Assembly: GCA_016710275.1 (NCBI GenBank)
Contig: JADJXS010000001.1
Span: 2,666,001-2,730,000 of the forward strand
Direction of reading: 5' to 3'
From: Phycisphaerales bacterium
GTDB taxonomy: Bacteria > Planctomycetota > Phycisphaerae > UBA1845 > Fen-1342
DNA: 64,000 nucleotides
This document shows, one piece after another, positions 26,110 to 33,557 of the stretch (the stretch's first letter is position 1; the number at the start of each line of letters is the position of its first letter). The notes under the pieces were generated by a model. It made no database searches, was not told where the DNA came from, and saw only the letters and a program-made list of their open reading frames with translations. Both the position numbers and the translations under genes were made by a program.

Positions 26110-27503
26110 CGCTCCGGCCGCGCAGCGTCCGTCTTCGGCTCACCCTCTGGTACGCGGGCGCGCTGGCCGTGATCCTGCTGGCGTTCGCCGTCGCCGTATA
26201 CGCCTACGCCTACCGCAGCCTGAACGCCCAGGTCAAAGCGCAACTGGCGCGAGACTTCGCGTCCGTCGAGAGATTCGCCCGCACGGACCCGGGTGAGCTG
26301 GGGGAGCTGGATGAGCATGGCGTGGCGACGCTGTTCCGCGTGGATCGCGACGGCGAGCTGCTCTTCGCCGCGAGCGCCTGGCAGCGGCTCGGTTTCGAGG
26401 AAGCCGTGTCGCGCATGCCGTCTGGCAAGGACCACGCCCACGTTGTGGTTGCAGATCGACGCTACCGTATCGAGCTCAGGACACTCGTCGAAGGGGGACA
26501 TGCGTATCGCCTGGCCGCCGCGACGGACGAAGAAGCCGCGCAGCACGCCCTGGACGACCTGGCGAAGATTCTCGCGATCGCGTCGCCAATGGCGCTGCTC
26601 CTGGCGGGCGTCGGTGGATACATCCTGGCCGGCCGTATGCTGGCGCCCGTCGCCGCGATCGCCCGCAAGGCCCGCGAGATCACGGCGGAGCGACTCTCGG
26701 AACGGCTGCCCATCGAGAACCCGGGCGACGAGTTCGGCAAGCTGGCGCACGTCTTCAACCATACGCTCGCGCGGCTGGAGGACTCGTTCCGGCGACTTCG
26801 TCAATTCACAGCCGACGCGTCGCACGAGCTTCGGACGCCGCTAACGGCGATGCGCAGCGTGGGAGAGGTCGCCCTGCGGGAGGGTGGCGCGGGTATCCTG
26901 CCCGCGGATTCACAGGCTGGAAGCCTGTGCCACAGGTATCGCGAAGCCATTGCGAGCATGCTGGAGGAGGTCGATCGTCTCACGCGGCTGGTCGAGAGCC
27001 TGCTTCAATTGACGCGCGCCGACGCCGGCAGGGCGGCGCTCAAGGCGGAGACGTTGGACCTCGGGCAGCTCGTCCGCGAGACGGTCGAGCACCTGCGCGC
27101 CCTGGCCGAAGAAAAGTCACAGGTCATCCGCATGCACGTGGCGGATGGCGCTATCGCCCGCGTCGATCGCGACACGCTGCGGCAGGCCCTGATCAATCTC
27201 CTGGACAACGCGATCAAGTACTCGCCGCCCGGGGGCTCCATCGACGTGTCGGTTTCTCGCGATGGGACCGGCTGCGTGCAGCTCTCCGTCTCGGACGCGG
27301 GGCCGGGGATTCCCCCTGACCAGCAGGCGCTGGTCTTCGACCGCTTTTACCGCGTGGACAAGGCCCGTTCGCGCGAGGCCGGCGGCGTGGGCTTGGGCCT
27401 CTCCATTGCGCGCTGGGCGGTGGAGGCCAACGGCGGTCGGATCGAATTGGAGAGCCAGGTCGGGCGCGGCAGCAGGTTTCGGATTGTGCTGCCGGCGGAA
27501 TGA
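26106..27503 (+). CDS. Membrane sensor histidine kinase
   Basis: 465 residues from ATG 26106, overlapping the regulator stop by 4 bp. Transmembrane segment 1 covers about residues 13-33, followed by a ~130-residue periplasmic region, a second segment near 160-180 (ILAIASPMALLLAGVGGYIL), a HAMP domain (GRMLAPVAAIARKAREIT) and the DHp domain with H240 in DASHELRTPL. The ATP-binding domain has the N box (LDNAIKYSPPGG) and DAGPGIPPD and GGVGLGLSIA G boxes. The domain order matches heavy-metal-type kinases such as CusS. Between DHp helices 1 and 2 the protein has an extra ~12 residues (GAGILPADSQAGSLCH) encoded by an inserted palindromic repeat; the frame survives. Confidence 0.92.
   Translation: MTLRPRSVRLRLTLWYAGALAVILLAFAVAVYAYAYRSLNAQVKAQLARDFASVERFARTDPGELGELDEHGVATLFRVDRDGELLFAASAWQRLGFEEAVSRMPSGKDHAHVVVADRRYRIELRTLVEGGHAYRLAAATDEEAAQHALDDLAKILAIASPMALLLAGVGGYILAGRMLAPVAAIARKAREITAERLSERLPIENPGDEFGKLAHVFNHTLARLEDSFRRLRQFTADASHELRTPLTAMRSVGEVALREGGAGILPADSQAGSLCHRYREAIASMLEEVDRLTRLVESLLQLTRADAGRAALKAETLDLGQLVRETVEHLRALAEEKSQVIRMHVADGAIARVDRDTLRQALINLLDNAIKYSPPGGSIDVSVSRDGTGCVQLSVSDAGPGIPPDQQALVFDRFYRVDKARSREAGGVGLGLSIARWAVEANGGRIELESQVGRGSRFRIVLPAE
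26884..26935 (+). repeat. REP-like palindrome inserted in frame inside the kinase gene
   Basis: Two adjacent hairpins (GCGGGTATCCTGCCCGC and CAGGCTGGAAGCCTG) lie in the coding sequence between the two DHp helices. The bases encode residues that other kinases lack, and reading continues without a stop. Confidence 0.7.
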
Positions 27504-27529
27504 GCCAGCGGCGCGCAGCACCTCACGCA

Positions 27530-27557
27530 GGGGTAGCGTGGGCGTCCTCGCCCGCGA
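27530..27557. repeat. REP-like element next to tape-measure remnant
   Basis: GGGTAGCGTGGGCGTCCTCG followed by CCCGCG is a near-perfect inverse of the element at 30780-30806 (two mismatches). Each can form a hairpin by itself. It separates the kinase gene from prophage-derived coding sequence, so it may mark a recombination border. Confidence 0.6.
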
Positions 27558-28250
27558 ACTGCGATCGAGACCACCGCGCTGCACTCCAAGACCTGGACCA
27601 ACTTCACCAGCGACGTGCAGGAGGCGTGGCATCTCGTGCAGAACTGGCTCACCAAGCGCTGGATCGACGTGATGAATCTCTTCGGCGACCTCACCGACGA
27701 GCAGGCGGCGGCCGCCAAGCAGATGGCCGATCAAGACTTCGCCGACACGGCCGCGGGCATCGAACAGCGCCGCAGTGGCGCGCTGACGGAACGCGAGCAG
27801 CGCCGCCAGAGCGAGCGTAGCCAATCCGCTGCCGTCACCGAGGCGACGCTGGCCGAGATCGGCAAGCAGTTCGACGAGACCCAAGCGGCGCTAGACAGCG
27901 CGACCGATTCGCGCGTCGCCGAAACGAAGGGCGCCCTGGCCGAAGCCCGCAAGCAGCTCGACGAAGCGATCGCGGCCGCGCGCGCCAAGCGCGAGACTGC
28001 GGACGCCGGCGGCGGACCGCCGCGCCGCAAGATCAAAGACCCGCTCGACGGGCTCGAAGACCGGCTCGCGGGATTGGGCGATCTCGTGGCCAAGAAGATC
28101 TCCGTCACGGGCACATTCAACCCGCTCGCCGCGCAGGGACTCGGCGCTGGCGATGCGGACGAACGGACGGCGCGTGCCACGGAACAGACGGCAATGCACA
28201 CGAAGCGCCTGGCCGATGCGGCGGTGACGGGCGGCCTCACGTTCGCCTAG
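27558..28250 (+). pseudogene. Prophage tail tape-measure protein, C-terminal fragment
   Basis: About 230 codons in one frame from a border just after the REP-like element, with no genuine start (the first GTG is at 27615). It contains KTWTNFTSDVQEAWHLVQNW, a long charged helical region rich in A, E, Q and R (coiled coil, GALTEREQRRQSERSQS), then GTFNPLAAQGLGAGDADERT and NTKRL-like MHTKRLADAAVTGGLTF at the end. That C-terminal block is typical of tape-measure proteins of Planctomycetota prophages. The N-terminal part, normally many hundreds of residues, is missing. Confidence 0.75.
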
Positions 28251-28259
28251 GAGATCTGC

Positions 28260-28490
28260 TTGCCGGTCGAAGTCGTCGAAAAGTTCGAGAGCCGGCCGGT
28301 CACGACGGGCGCGAACCCGTCGGTCGAGCTGCGCTACGCCATTCGCGGCACGAACGACGACGTCGAAGCCCGCAGCGCCCTCGTCACCGGTTCGCCCACG
28401 CTGTACGACCCGTGGGGCTCGGGGCTTCTCTTTCTGCCGCGTGAGAGCGTCTCCGTCCAGCCGGTCGGCGACCTGCGCCCCTTGGCCGGC
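28260..28490 (+). pseudogene. Truncated prophage structural protein
   Basis: A TTG start at 28260 lies 9 bp after the tape-measure stop with an AGGAGAT ribosome site. The N-terminus PVEVVEKFESRPVTTGANPS, then ELRYAIRGTNDDVEA and ESVSVQPVGD, looks like the short conserved protein usually encoded just behind tape measure in related prophages. Homology-like sequence appears to stop near 28475, where the frame runs into the 3' end of the opposite-strand PEP-CTERM gene. The rest of the phage gene is lost. The frame continues to 28634 by chance. Confidence 0.55.
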
Positions 28491-29381
28491 TCAACGGCGA
28501 ACCGGGCTGCCCAAGGCGAAGGCTGCGACGAGAACCAACATCAGGCTCCCCGGCTCTGGAACCCACCGGACATCCGTTTGGCTGTAGAAACGTTCGTCGT
28601 AGAGCAAGACGGACTCGGATCCGTCAAGCGATGATCGGTAGACGCCCCCATTGAGCGTGTCCAGCCAGAAGAACTGCTCATCCGATATGTCGAATGGCCG
28701 CACAAAGCCAGCGCCCAGCGATATGGTCGAGAGTTGTCCACTCGCCAGCGCGTATTCCTCGAAATCTCCGACACCGTTTGTCCAAATCAGCCGGTCACGC
28801 CACGGGTCAACACGGAGTCGGCCCGGGGCGTTTAGGTTGCTGACCAAGACGGTCGGGTTCGAGCCGTCGGGGTTTGCCCGTCCGATCCACCTGCGCGACA
28901 AATCGGACCAGTAGACGTGCTGGGTACCCGAGTCGTACGCGACGCCGTTCGGGATTAGCGCATCGATAATTGCGTGGCTCTGAGCTCCTTCATAGCTCAT
29001 TGAGGATATCGCTCCCCCTCCGCCATCGGACCAGAACAGGAGGCGACTTGCGGCGTCGATATCCAGCGCCCTGGGTGAATTCGAGAAGGTCAGTTGACGA
29101 ACGTCGCTGCCATCCAGCCGCGACCGAAAGATGCCGAATCGAAGCTGGTCGCCCCAGAACAGGAACCCTGCCTCGAGATCGACCGCGAGTCCGGTTGGAT
29201 ACTCACCCTCTACGAACCGTATCGTTTGAACCTCGCCAGTTGTGAGGTCCATGCGCTGAATTCGGCCGTGCGATGAACTATGCTCAGTCCAGTAGATCGC
29301 CTCATCAGCCCAGCTCGGCACGCCCAGGAAACCGGCCGCAGCCCCGGCGCACATGAGCCATGAAATGCAGGTGGGTCTCAT
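28491..29381 (-). CDS. PEP-CTERM YWTD-type beta-propeller protein
   Basis: 296 residues from ATG 29381, which has a strong GGAAGGAGGG site upstream; the longer frame to 29426 lacks one. A signal peptide (residues 1-26, ending VPSWA) is followed by repeated IYWTEH, LFWGDQL, LFWSDGG, VYWSDLS and LIWTNG strands, the LDL-receptor class B/YWTD propeller signature. At the C-terminus VPEPGSLMLVLVAAFAL and the basic end RR form a PEP-CTERM sorting signal for exosortase-type processing. It is a predicted exported protein. It sits between prophage remnants on the opposite strand, so it was inserted or left there by rearrangement. Confidence 0.85.
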   Translation of the reverse strand: MRPTCISWLMCAGAAAGFLGVPSWADEAIYWTEHSSSHGRIQRMDLTTGEVQTIRFVEGEYPTGLAVDLEAGFLFWGDQLRFGIFRSRLDGSDVRQLTFSNSPRALDIDAASRLLFWSDGGGGAISSMSYEGAQSHAIIDALIPNGVAYDSGTQHVYWSDLSRRWIGRANPDGSNPTVLVSNLNAPGRLRVDPWRDRLIWTNGVGDFEEYALASGQLSTISLGAGFVRPFDISDEQFFWLDTLNGGVYRSSLDGSESVLLYDERFYSQTDVRWVPEPGSLMLVLVAAFALGSPVRR

Positions 29382-29489
29382 GCCGCCAGCCCTCCTTCCG
29401 ACAGAGACGGTGAGCACGAACTCCACTGCGACAGCTTAGCACAGGGAGAGGCCGCGTGGAAGATGCGCGGCGGCGCCTGGAAGAATTGT

Positions 29490-29678
29490 CAACCTGAGTG
29501 GACGAAAGGTCGCGCCGCATGGACGCAACGGGGCGTTGCGTGGATGGAGCGGCGCGTCGCGTGGACGGAACGTCGTGCTGCATGGACGCGGCGCTGTGCC
29601 GCGTGGACGGAGGGGCGCGCCGCATGGACGCGGCGCGGCGGCGCATGGACGCAATGCCGCGCCGCGTGGACGAAAAAC
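29490..29678 (+). repeat. 21-bp tandem repeat, about nine copies
   Basis: Nine head-to-tail units of 21 bp, each built around GC(A/G)TGGACGnA with a GC-rich spacer such as CGCGCCGC. The first (29490-29510) and last are the most divergent. The period is a multiple of 3, so open frames appear on both strands; one gives a heptapeptide like RAAWTER repeated. I see no ribosome site for it and treat it as a minisatellite. Confidence 0.85.
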
Positions 29679-29808
29679 CGCGAAAATTGGCCGCGTTATC
29701 GAAGTCCGCGGCCGCCCGAACCGATGCGACAGCGAGCGCATCCGCCGCGGCGCGTGGCCACGGGCGAGATATGGTGCGCGTAACCGAAGGAAGAACAAGG
29801 AGTTACGC

Positions 29809-30600
29809 ATGGGTGCCTATCCGACTTCGCCGCGGGCGGCGTTCCTACAGTGGTGCGAAGCCCACGCCCCCGTTTTCACGGCCAACGCCGCCGCGATCGG
29901 CCTCACGCCGGCGCAGGCGACCGCTTTCAACACGGCAACCACCGCCGCCGGGGCCGCGTCGCTCGCGCAGGAACAGGCGCGGCAGGCGGCGCTCGTGGCC
30001 ACGCAGCAGGTTCAGACCGCGTTCGACTCGCTGCGGTCGAGCGCCGGCGACACGGTGCGGCTGATCCGCGCGTTCGCCGAGAGCCAGCCCAAGCCCGACG
30101 TGGTCTACAACACGGCCCAGATTCCGCCGCCCTCGCCGCCCTCGCCCGCGCCGCCGCCGGCCCAGCCGACGGATTTGACCGTCACGCTCGACGCCAGCGG
30201 CGGGGATCTGACCTTGCGGTGGAAGGCCGCGAACCCGGCCGGCACGAGCGGCACGTCGTACATTATCCGCCGGCGGCTGCCAAGCGAGAGCGAGTTTTCG
30301 TTCATCGGCGTGAGCGGCAAGAAGGAGTTCGTGGACGATACGCTCATCGCCGGGCCGGACAGCGTGCAATACACCGTGCAGGGCCAGCGGGCTGACAGCA
30401 GTGGGCCGCTGAGTCCGATTTTTACGGTGAACTTCGGGCGGCTGCCGGGCGGCGGGATGACGGCGAGCGTGGTGCGAGAAGGGATTCACGCACCAGCCGG
30501 GGCGTACGAAGCAACGCCTTCCACCGTCAACGGGCAGCCGGTGCAGAAGGTGCTGCCGAACGGGAATGGGAGCGGAAAGCGGTCGAAAGCGCGGGTGTAG
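29809..30600 (+). CDS. Prophage-type protein with fibronectin-III-like domain
   Basis: 263 residues from ATG 29809, with AAGGAG 8 bp upstream; the open frame extends further left only through the tandem repeat. The first ~100 residues (FLQWCEAHAPVFTANAAAIG, then many Ala/Gln/Thr helices) resemble a small phage-associated helical domain. A Pro-rich hinge (PPPSPPSPAPPPAQPT) leads to a ~90-residue beta domain (DLTVTLDASGGDLTLRWKA, SYIIRRRLP, YTVQGQRA) like fibronectin type III. The C-terminus is basic. Proteins of this build are frequent in Planctomycetota prophage-like regions; function unknown. Confidence 0.6.
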   Translation: MGAYPTSPRAAFLQWCEAHAPVFTANAAAIGLTPAQATAFNTATTAAGAASLAQEQARQAALVATQQVQTAFDSLRSSAGDTVRLIRAFAESQPKPDVVYNTAQIPPPSPPSPAPPPAQPTDLTVTLDASGGDLTLRWKAANPAGTSGTSYIIRRRLPSESEFSFIGVSGKKEFVDDTLIAGPDSVQYTVQGQRADSSGPLSPIFTVNFGRLPGGGMTASVVREGIHAPAGAYEATPSTVNGQPVQKVLPNGNGSGKRSKARV

Positions 30601-30618
30601 GCCGCGCGGAGCGTACGT

Positions 30619-30690
30619 CACGGAGAGGCGCGGAGTCGCAGAGCGTCGCGGGCAATTCGCTCGTGCTCTGTGGCTCTGCGCCTCTGTGGT
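30619..30690. repeat. Imperfect inverted repeat (CACAGAGGC type)
   Basis: CACGGAGAGGCGCGGAGTCG (from 30619) is an imperfect inverse of the CTCTGTGGCTCTGCGCCTCT stretch at 30666-30690. This kind of intergenic repeat is widespread in Planctomycetota/Verrucomicrobiota genomes. Confidence 0.6.
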
Positions 30691-30779
30691 TTTCCCAACT
30701 GGCGTACCACCCATCCCCGCGTCAGGTGACGCCTCACGCATTTCAACCCGTACATCAACGGGCTGCCCGAAATGCGGCT

Positions 30780-30806
30780 CGCGGGCGGGGACGCCCGCGC
30801 TACCCA
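30780..30806. repeat. REP-like element
   Basis: CGCGGGCGGGGACGCCCGCG followed by CTACCC is the inverse of the element at 27530-27557. The pair brackets the prophage-derived block 27.5-30.6 kb. Confidence 0.65.
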
Positions 30807-30824
30807 CGGCGGCGAGCCGGGGAA

Positions 30825-30884
30825 GATTCTGAACGACTTTTCAGAAAACCGTCAGTGGCAACACGCCAGCCCTCAGGCTAGCCT
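30825..30884 (+). promoter_or_regulatory. Response-regulator operator and promoter of the transport operon
   Basis: The 32-bp site at 30825-30856 (CTGAACGACTTTTCAGA then AAACCGTCAGT) matches 25350-25381 at 26 of 32 positions and keeps both TCAG half-sites 11 bp apart. A weak -10-like TAGCCT (30879-30884) follows 23 bp downstream, against 22 bp in the other copy. The layout predicts class-II activation of the operon by the neighbouring two-component system. Confidence 0.6.
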
Positions 30885-30929
30885 CGCGCCGCAATAAGGA
30901 CGACCGACAACCTCGAAAGGAGGAACGTC

Positions 30930-32450
30930 ATGACACGCGCTCTCCCGATACTGATTGCCGCGCTGGCAGTGACAGCGCTGGCGCAGGACAAGGGCGGCTC
31001 GCAAACGCCGCCACAGTCGCCGAAAGCCGAATGGAACTTCGACAAGGACGAGGCCGGAAAGACGCCCGGCGGGTGGCGCGTCGCCGAGACGAAAGGCGCG
31101 GGCAAGATCGGCAAATGGACCGTTGCCTCCGACGAGTCCGCCGCCAGCAAGCCCAACGTGCTGAAACTCGAAACGCAGGCCGAGGACGGCACGTTCAACC
31201 TGTGCATCGCGGAGAAAAGCTCGTTCAAGGACCTCGACCTGCGCGTCCGCGTGCGGGGCAACAGCGGCAAGGAGGACCAGGGCGGCGGGCCGATCTGGCG
31301 CTGCAAGGACGAGAACAACTACTACATCTGCCGCATCAATCCGCTGGAGAACAATTTCCGCGTCTACAAGGTCGAGAACGGAAGGCGCTCGCAGCTCAAG
31401 AGCGAGACGCTCGAAACAAAGACCGGCCAGTGGTACGAGGTCCGCGTCGTGATGGTCGGCGACAAGATCGAGTGCTACGTGGACGGCAAGAAATACCTGG
31501 AGGCCACGGACGAGACGTTCAAGGACGCCGGCATGGTCGGGCTGTGGACCAAGGCGGATGCCTCGTCGTCTTTCGACAACGTGGTCGTGCAGCCGGCGCG
31601 CGAGCGCGACGGCGCGGGCAAAAGCGATGACGAAGCCGCCGCAGCGCCAAGTCACGGCGAGATGTTGACCTGGCTCGCCGAGCCGACAGGTACAGCGCCC
31701 ACGATCGACGGCGTGATGGATGCGGCGTGGCAGAGCGCCAGGCCGCTGGAAGTGACCCTGCGCGAAGCGATCGGGGGCGGCGCGCCGCGCCGAGTGATGC
31801 TTCGAGCGATGCATAAAGACGGCATGCTCTATGTGCTCGCACAGTGGGACGACCCCACCCGCAGCGACATGCGCGATCCGTACGTTTGGAACAGCGAGAA
31901 ACGCGAATACGAGCGACCCACCAAGCCCGACGACCAGTTTGCGCTGGAGTTCCGCCTCAGCGGCGACTTCGAGCTGAACATGCTCGCGATCGGAAAGGAA
32001 TATGTCGCCGACGTATGGCACTGGAAGGCCGGACGCGGGAATCCGAACGGCTGGGTCGACGACAAGCGGCACATCATCTCCGCCAATCCGATCGAGGGCG
32101 CGCAGGAGTACACGTTTGGCAAGCATGGAAAGGTCTACATCGCCCGCCCCATGGATGCAGGCACGCCGTCCTACGTCGCCAAGCCCAAACCGGTCGAGCG
32201 CGCGGGAGACGTTATCGATTCATTCCAGCCGCAGGAGCCGGCCGGCAGCCTGGCCGACATCCGGGGCAAGGGCGTTCACGACGGTCGCGGATGGACGCTT
32301 GAGATGAGCCGTAAGTTCAACACCGGGCACGTTGATGACGCCGGTTTGGCCGCCAACGCATCAATCCATTGCGCTGTCGCCATACTTGACGATGAACTGT
32401 ACTGGAATCACTCCGTGTCGCCGCTGCTTCGGCTTGAAATTAAGCCCTAG
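30930..32450 (+). CDS. Secreted DUF1080/LamG-like + ethylbenzene-dehydrogenase-heme-like fusion protein
   Basis: 506 residues from ATG 30930 with AAAGGAGG upstream. A signal peptide (about residues 1-18, LIAALAVTALAQ) is followed by a ~200-residue jelly-roll domain (WNFDKDEAGKTPGGWRV, FKDLDLRVRVRG, GQWYEVRVVMVGDKIECYVD, AGMVGLWTKADA), like DUF1080/LamG domains. The C-terminal half (TIDGVMDAAWQSA, MLYVLAQWDDPTRSDMR, FALEFRLSGDFE, HWKAGRGNPNG, MSRKFNTG) matches the heme-binding ethylbenzene-dehydrogenase-related family. Such domains bind b-type heme in periplasmic respiratory proteins. Here it leads an operon with iron-type transport genes, so a role in periplasmic iron/heme or redox handling is inferred. 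Confidence 0.75.
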   Translation: MTRALPILIAALAVTALAQDKGGSQTPPQSPKAEWNFDKDEAGKTPGGWRVAETKGAGKIGKWTVASDESAASKPNVLKLETQAEDGTFNLCIAEKSSFKDLDLRVRVRGNSGKEDQGGGPIWRCKDENNYYICRINPLENNFRVYKVENGRRSQLKSETLETKTGQWYEVRVVMVGDKIECYVDGKKYLEATDETFKDAGMVGLWTKADASSSFDNVVVQPARERDGAGKSDDEAAAAPSHGEMLTWLAEPTGTAPTIDGVMDAAWQSARPLEVTLREAIGGGAPRRVMLRAMHKDGMLYVLAQWDDPTRSDMRDPYVWNSEKREYERPTKPDDQFALEFRLSGDFELNMLAIGKEYVADVWHWKAGRGNPNGWVDDKRHIISANPIEGAQEYTFGKHGKVYIARPMDAGTPSYVAKPKPVERAGDVIDSFQPQEPAGSLADIRGKGVHDGRGWTLEMSRKFNTGHVDDAGLAANASIHCAVAILDDELYWNHSVSPLLRLEIKP

Positions 32451-32486
32451 ATTGCCGCGCGGCGTTGCACCGAACGAAGGGACACC

Positions 32487-33557
32487 ATGAGAATTCCAAC
32501 GATCGCATTCGTCGTGGTCGTCGTACAGGCGATGAGTCTTCAGCCTTACGCAGCCCGAGGCGGCCATGATCAGCAACAACGCGTGGTGGTCTACACCAGT
32601 GTTGATCGAATTTTCTCAGAGCCTGTCCTGAGGGAGGCCGGCAAGCGGCTCGGGCTGGAGGTCGTCGGCGTATACGACACGGAGGAAACGAAGAGCACAG
32701 GCCTGGTCAATCGGCTGATCGCCAAGAAGGACAATCCTGACGGCGACATCTTCTGGAGCGGCGATCCGGCGCGGGCGGTGCTGCTGAAATCCAAGGGCGT
32801 CACGGTCGCGTACGATTCGCCGGCCGCGAAGGAAATTCCTGACGCGTTCAAGGACCCCGAGCGGCATTGGATCGGCTTTTCGGCGCGGTCGCGCGTTCTG
32901 CTCGTGAATACGCAGCTCGTGCCCGAGGGGCAGGAGCCGCGAAGCATCCTCGATCTGACCGACGCGAAGTGGAAGGGCAAAGTCGCCATCGCGAACCCGC
33001 TGTTCGGCACGACGTCTTTTCACGTCAGCGTTCTATTCGGGGCATTGGGCGATGCGCAAGCGCGCCAGTGGCTCGATGACCTCAAAGCCAACGGCGTCCA
33101 GATCGTCAGCAGCAACGGTGAAGTGAAGCGGCAGGTCGCCGGTGGGCAAGTCGCAATGGGTCTCACCGATTCGGACGATGCGGCGGAGGCCATCAAAGAC
33201 GGGCAACCTGTGCGCGTCGTGTTTCTCGACCAGACGCTACGTGTCCCAGATACGAGAGACGAGCAGAAAGGCGGGACCCCGCTTGGCACACTCGTGATCC
33301 CGAACACACTCTCGCTCATCAAGGGTGGGCCGAGTCCCGATGGAGCACGGCGAGTCTTCGACTTCCTGCTATCGGCCGACGTGCAGCGGATGCTGGCCGA
33401 GAGCTGCGCCCAGGCTCCGTTGATGCCGGGAGTGACGGCGCCGTCTGGCGTCTTGTCCCTGGACCGGATCGTGCCGATGAAAACGGACTATGCGCGGGCG
33501 GCAGACCATCTTGAGCGGCTCTTGCCAATGCTCAAGGAGTGGGCGGAGAAGAAGTGA
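32487..33557 (+). CDS. Iron(III)-type ABC transporter substrate-binding protein
   Basis: 356 residues, 36 bp after the upstream gene. The signal peptide (residues 1-23) is followed by VVVYTSVDRIFSEPVLREAG and VVGVYDTEETKSTGLVNRL. Further motifs are DIFWSGDPARAVLLKSKG, GFSARSRVLLVNT and AKWKGKVAIANPLFGTT, all typical of FbpA/FutA-like class II binding proteins. Substrate cannot be fixed from sequence. Ferric iron is the family norm, but related proteins carry other compounds. The stop overlaps the permease start (GTGA). Confidence 0.85.
   Translation: MRIPTIAFVVVVVQAMSLQPYAARGGHDQQQRVVVYTSVDRIFSEPVLREAGKRLGLEVVGVYDTEETKSTGLVNRLIAKKDNPDGDIFWSGDPARAVLLKSKGVTVAYDSPAAKEIPDAFKDPERHWIGFSARSRVLLVNTQLVPEGQEPRSILDLTDAKWKGKVAIANPLFGTTSFHVSVLFGALGDAQARQWLDDLKANGVQIVSSNGEVKRQVAGGQVAMGLTDSDDAAEAIKDGQPVRVVFLDQTLRVPDTRDEQKGGTPLGTLVIPNTLSLIKGGPSPDGARRVFDFLLSADVQRMLAESCAQAPLMPGVTAPSGVLSLDRIVPMKTDYARAADHLERLLPMLKEWAEKK

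Noticed and set aside
29490..29810. Coding start of the fibronectin-type gene inside the tandem repeat
   Set aside because: The frame is open leftward only because the repeat period is 21 bp; the ribosome site and protein-like sequence begin at ATG 29809.
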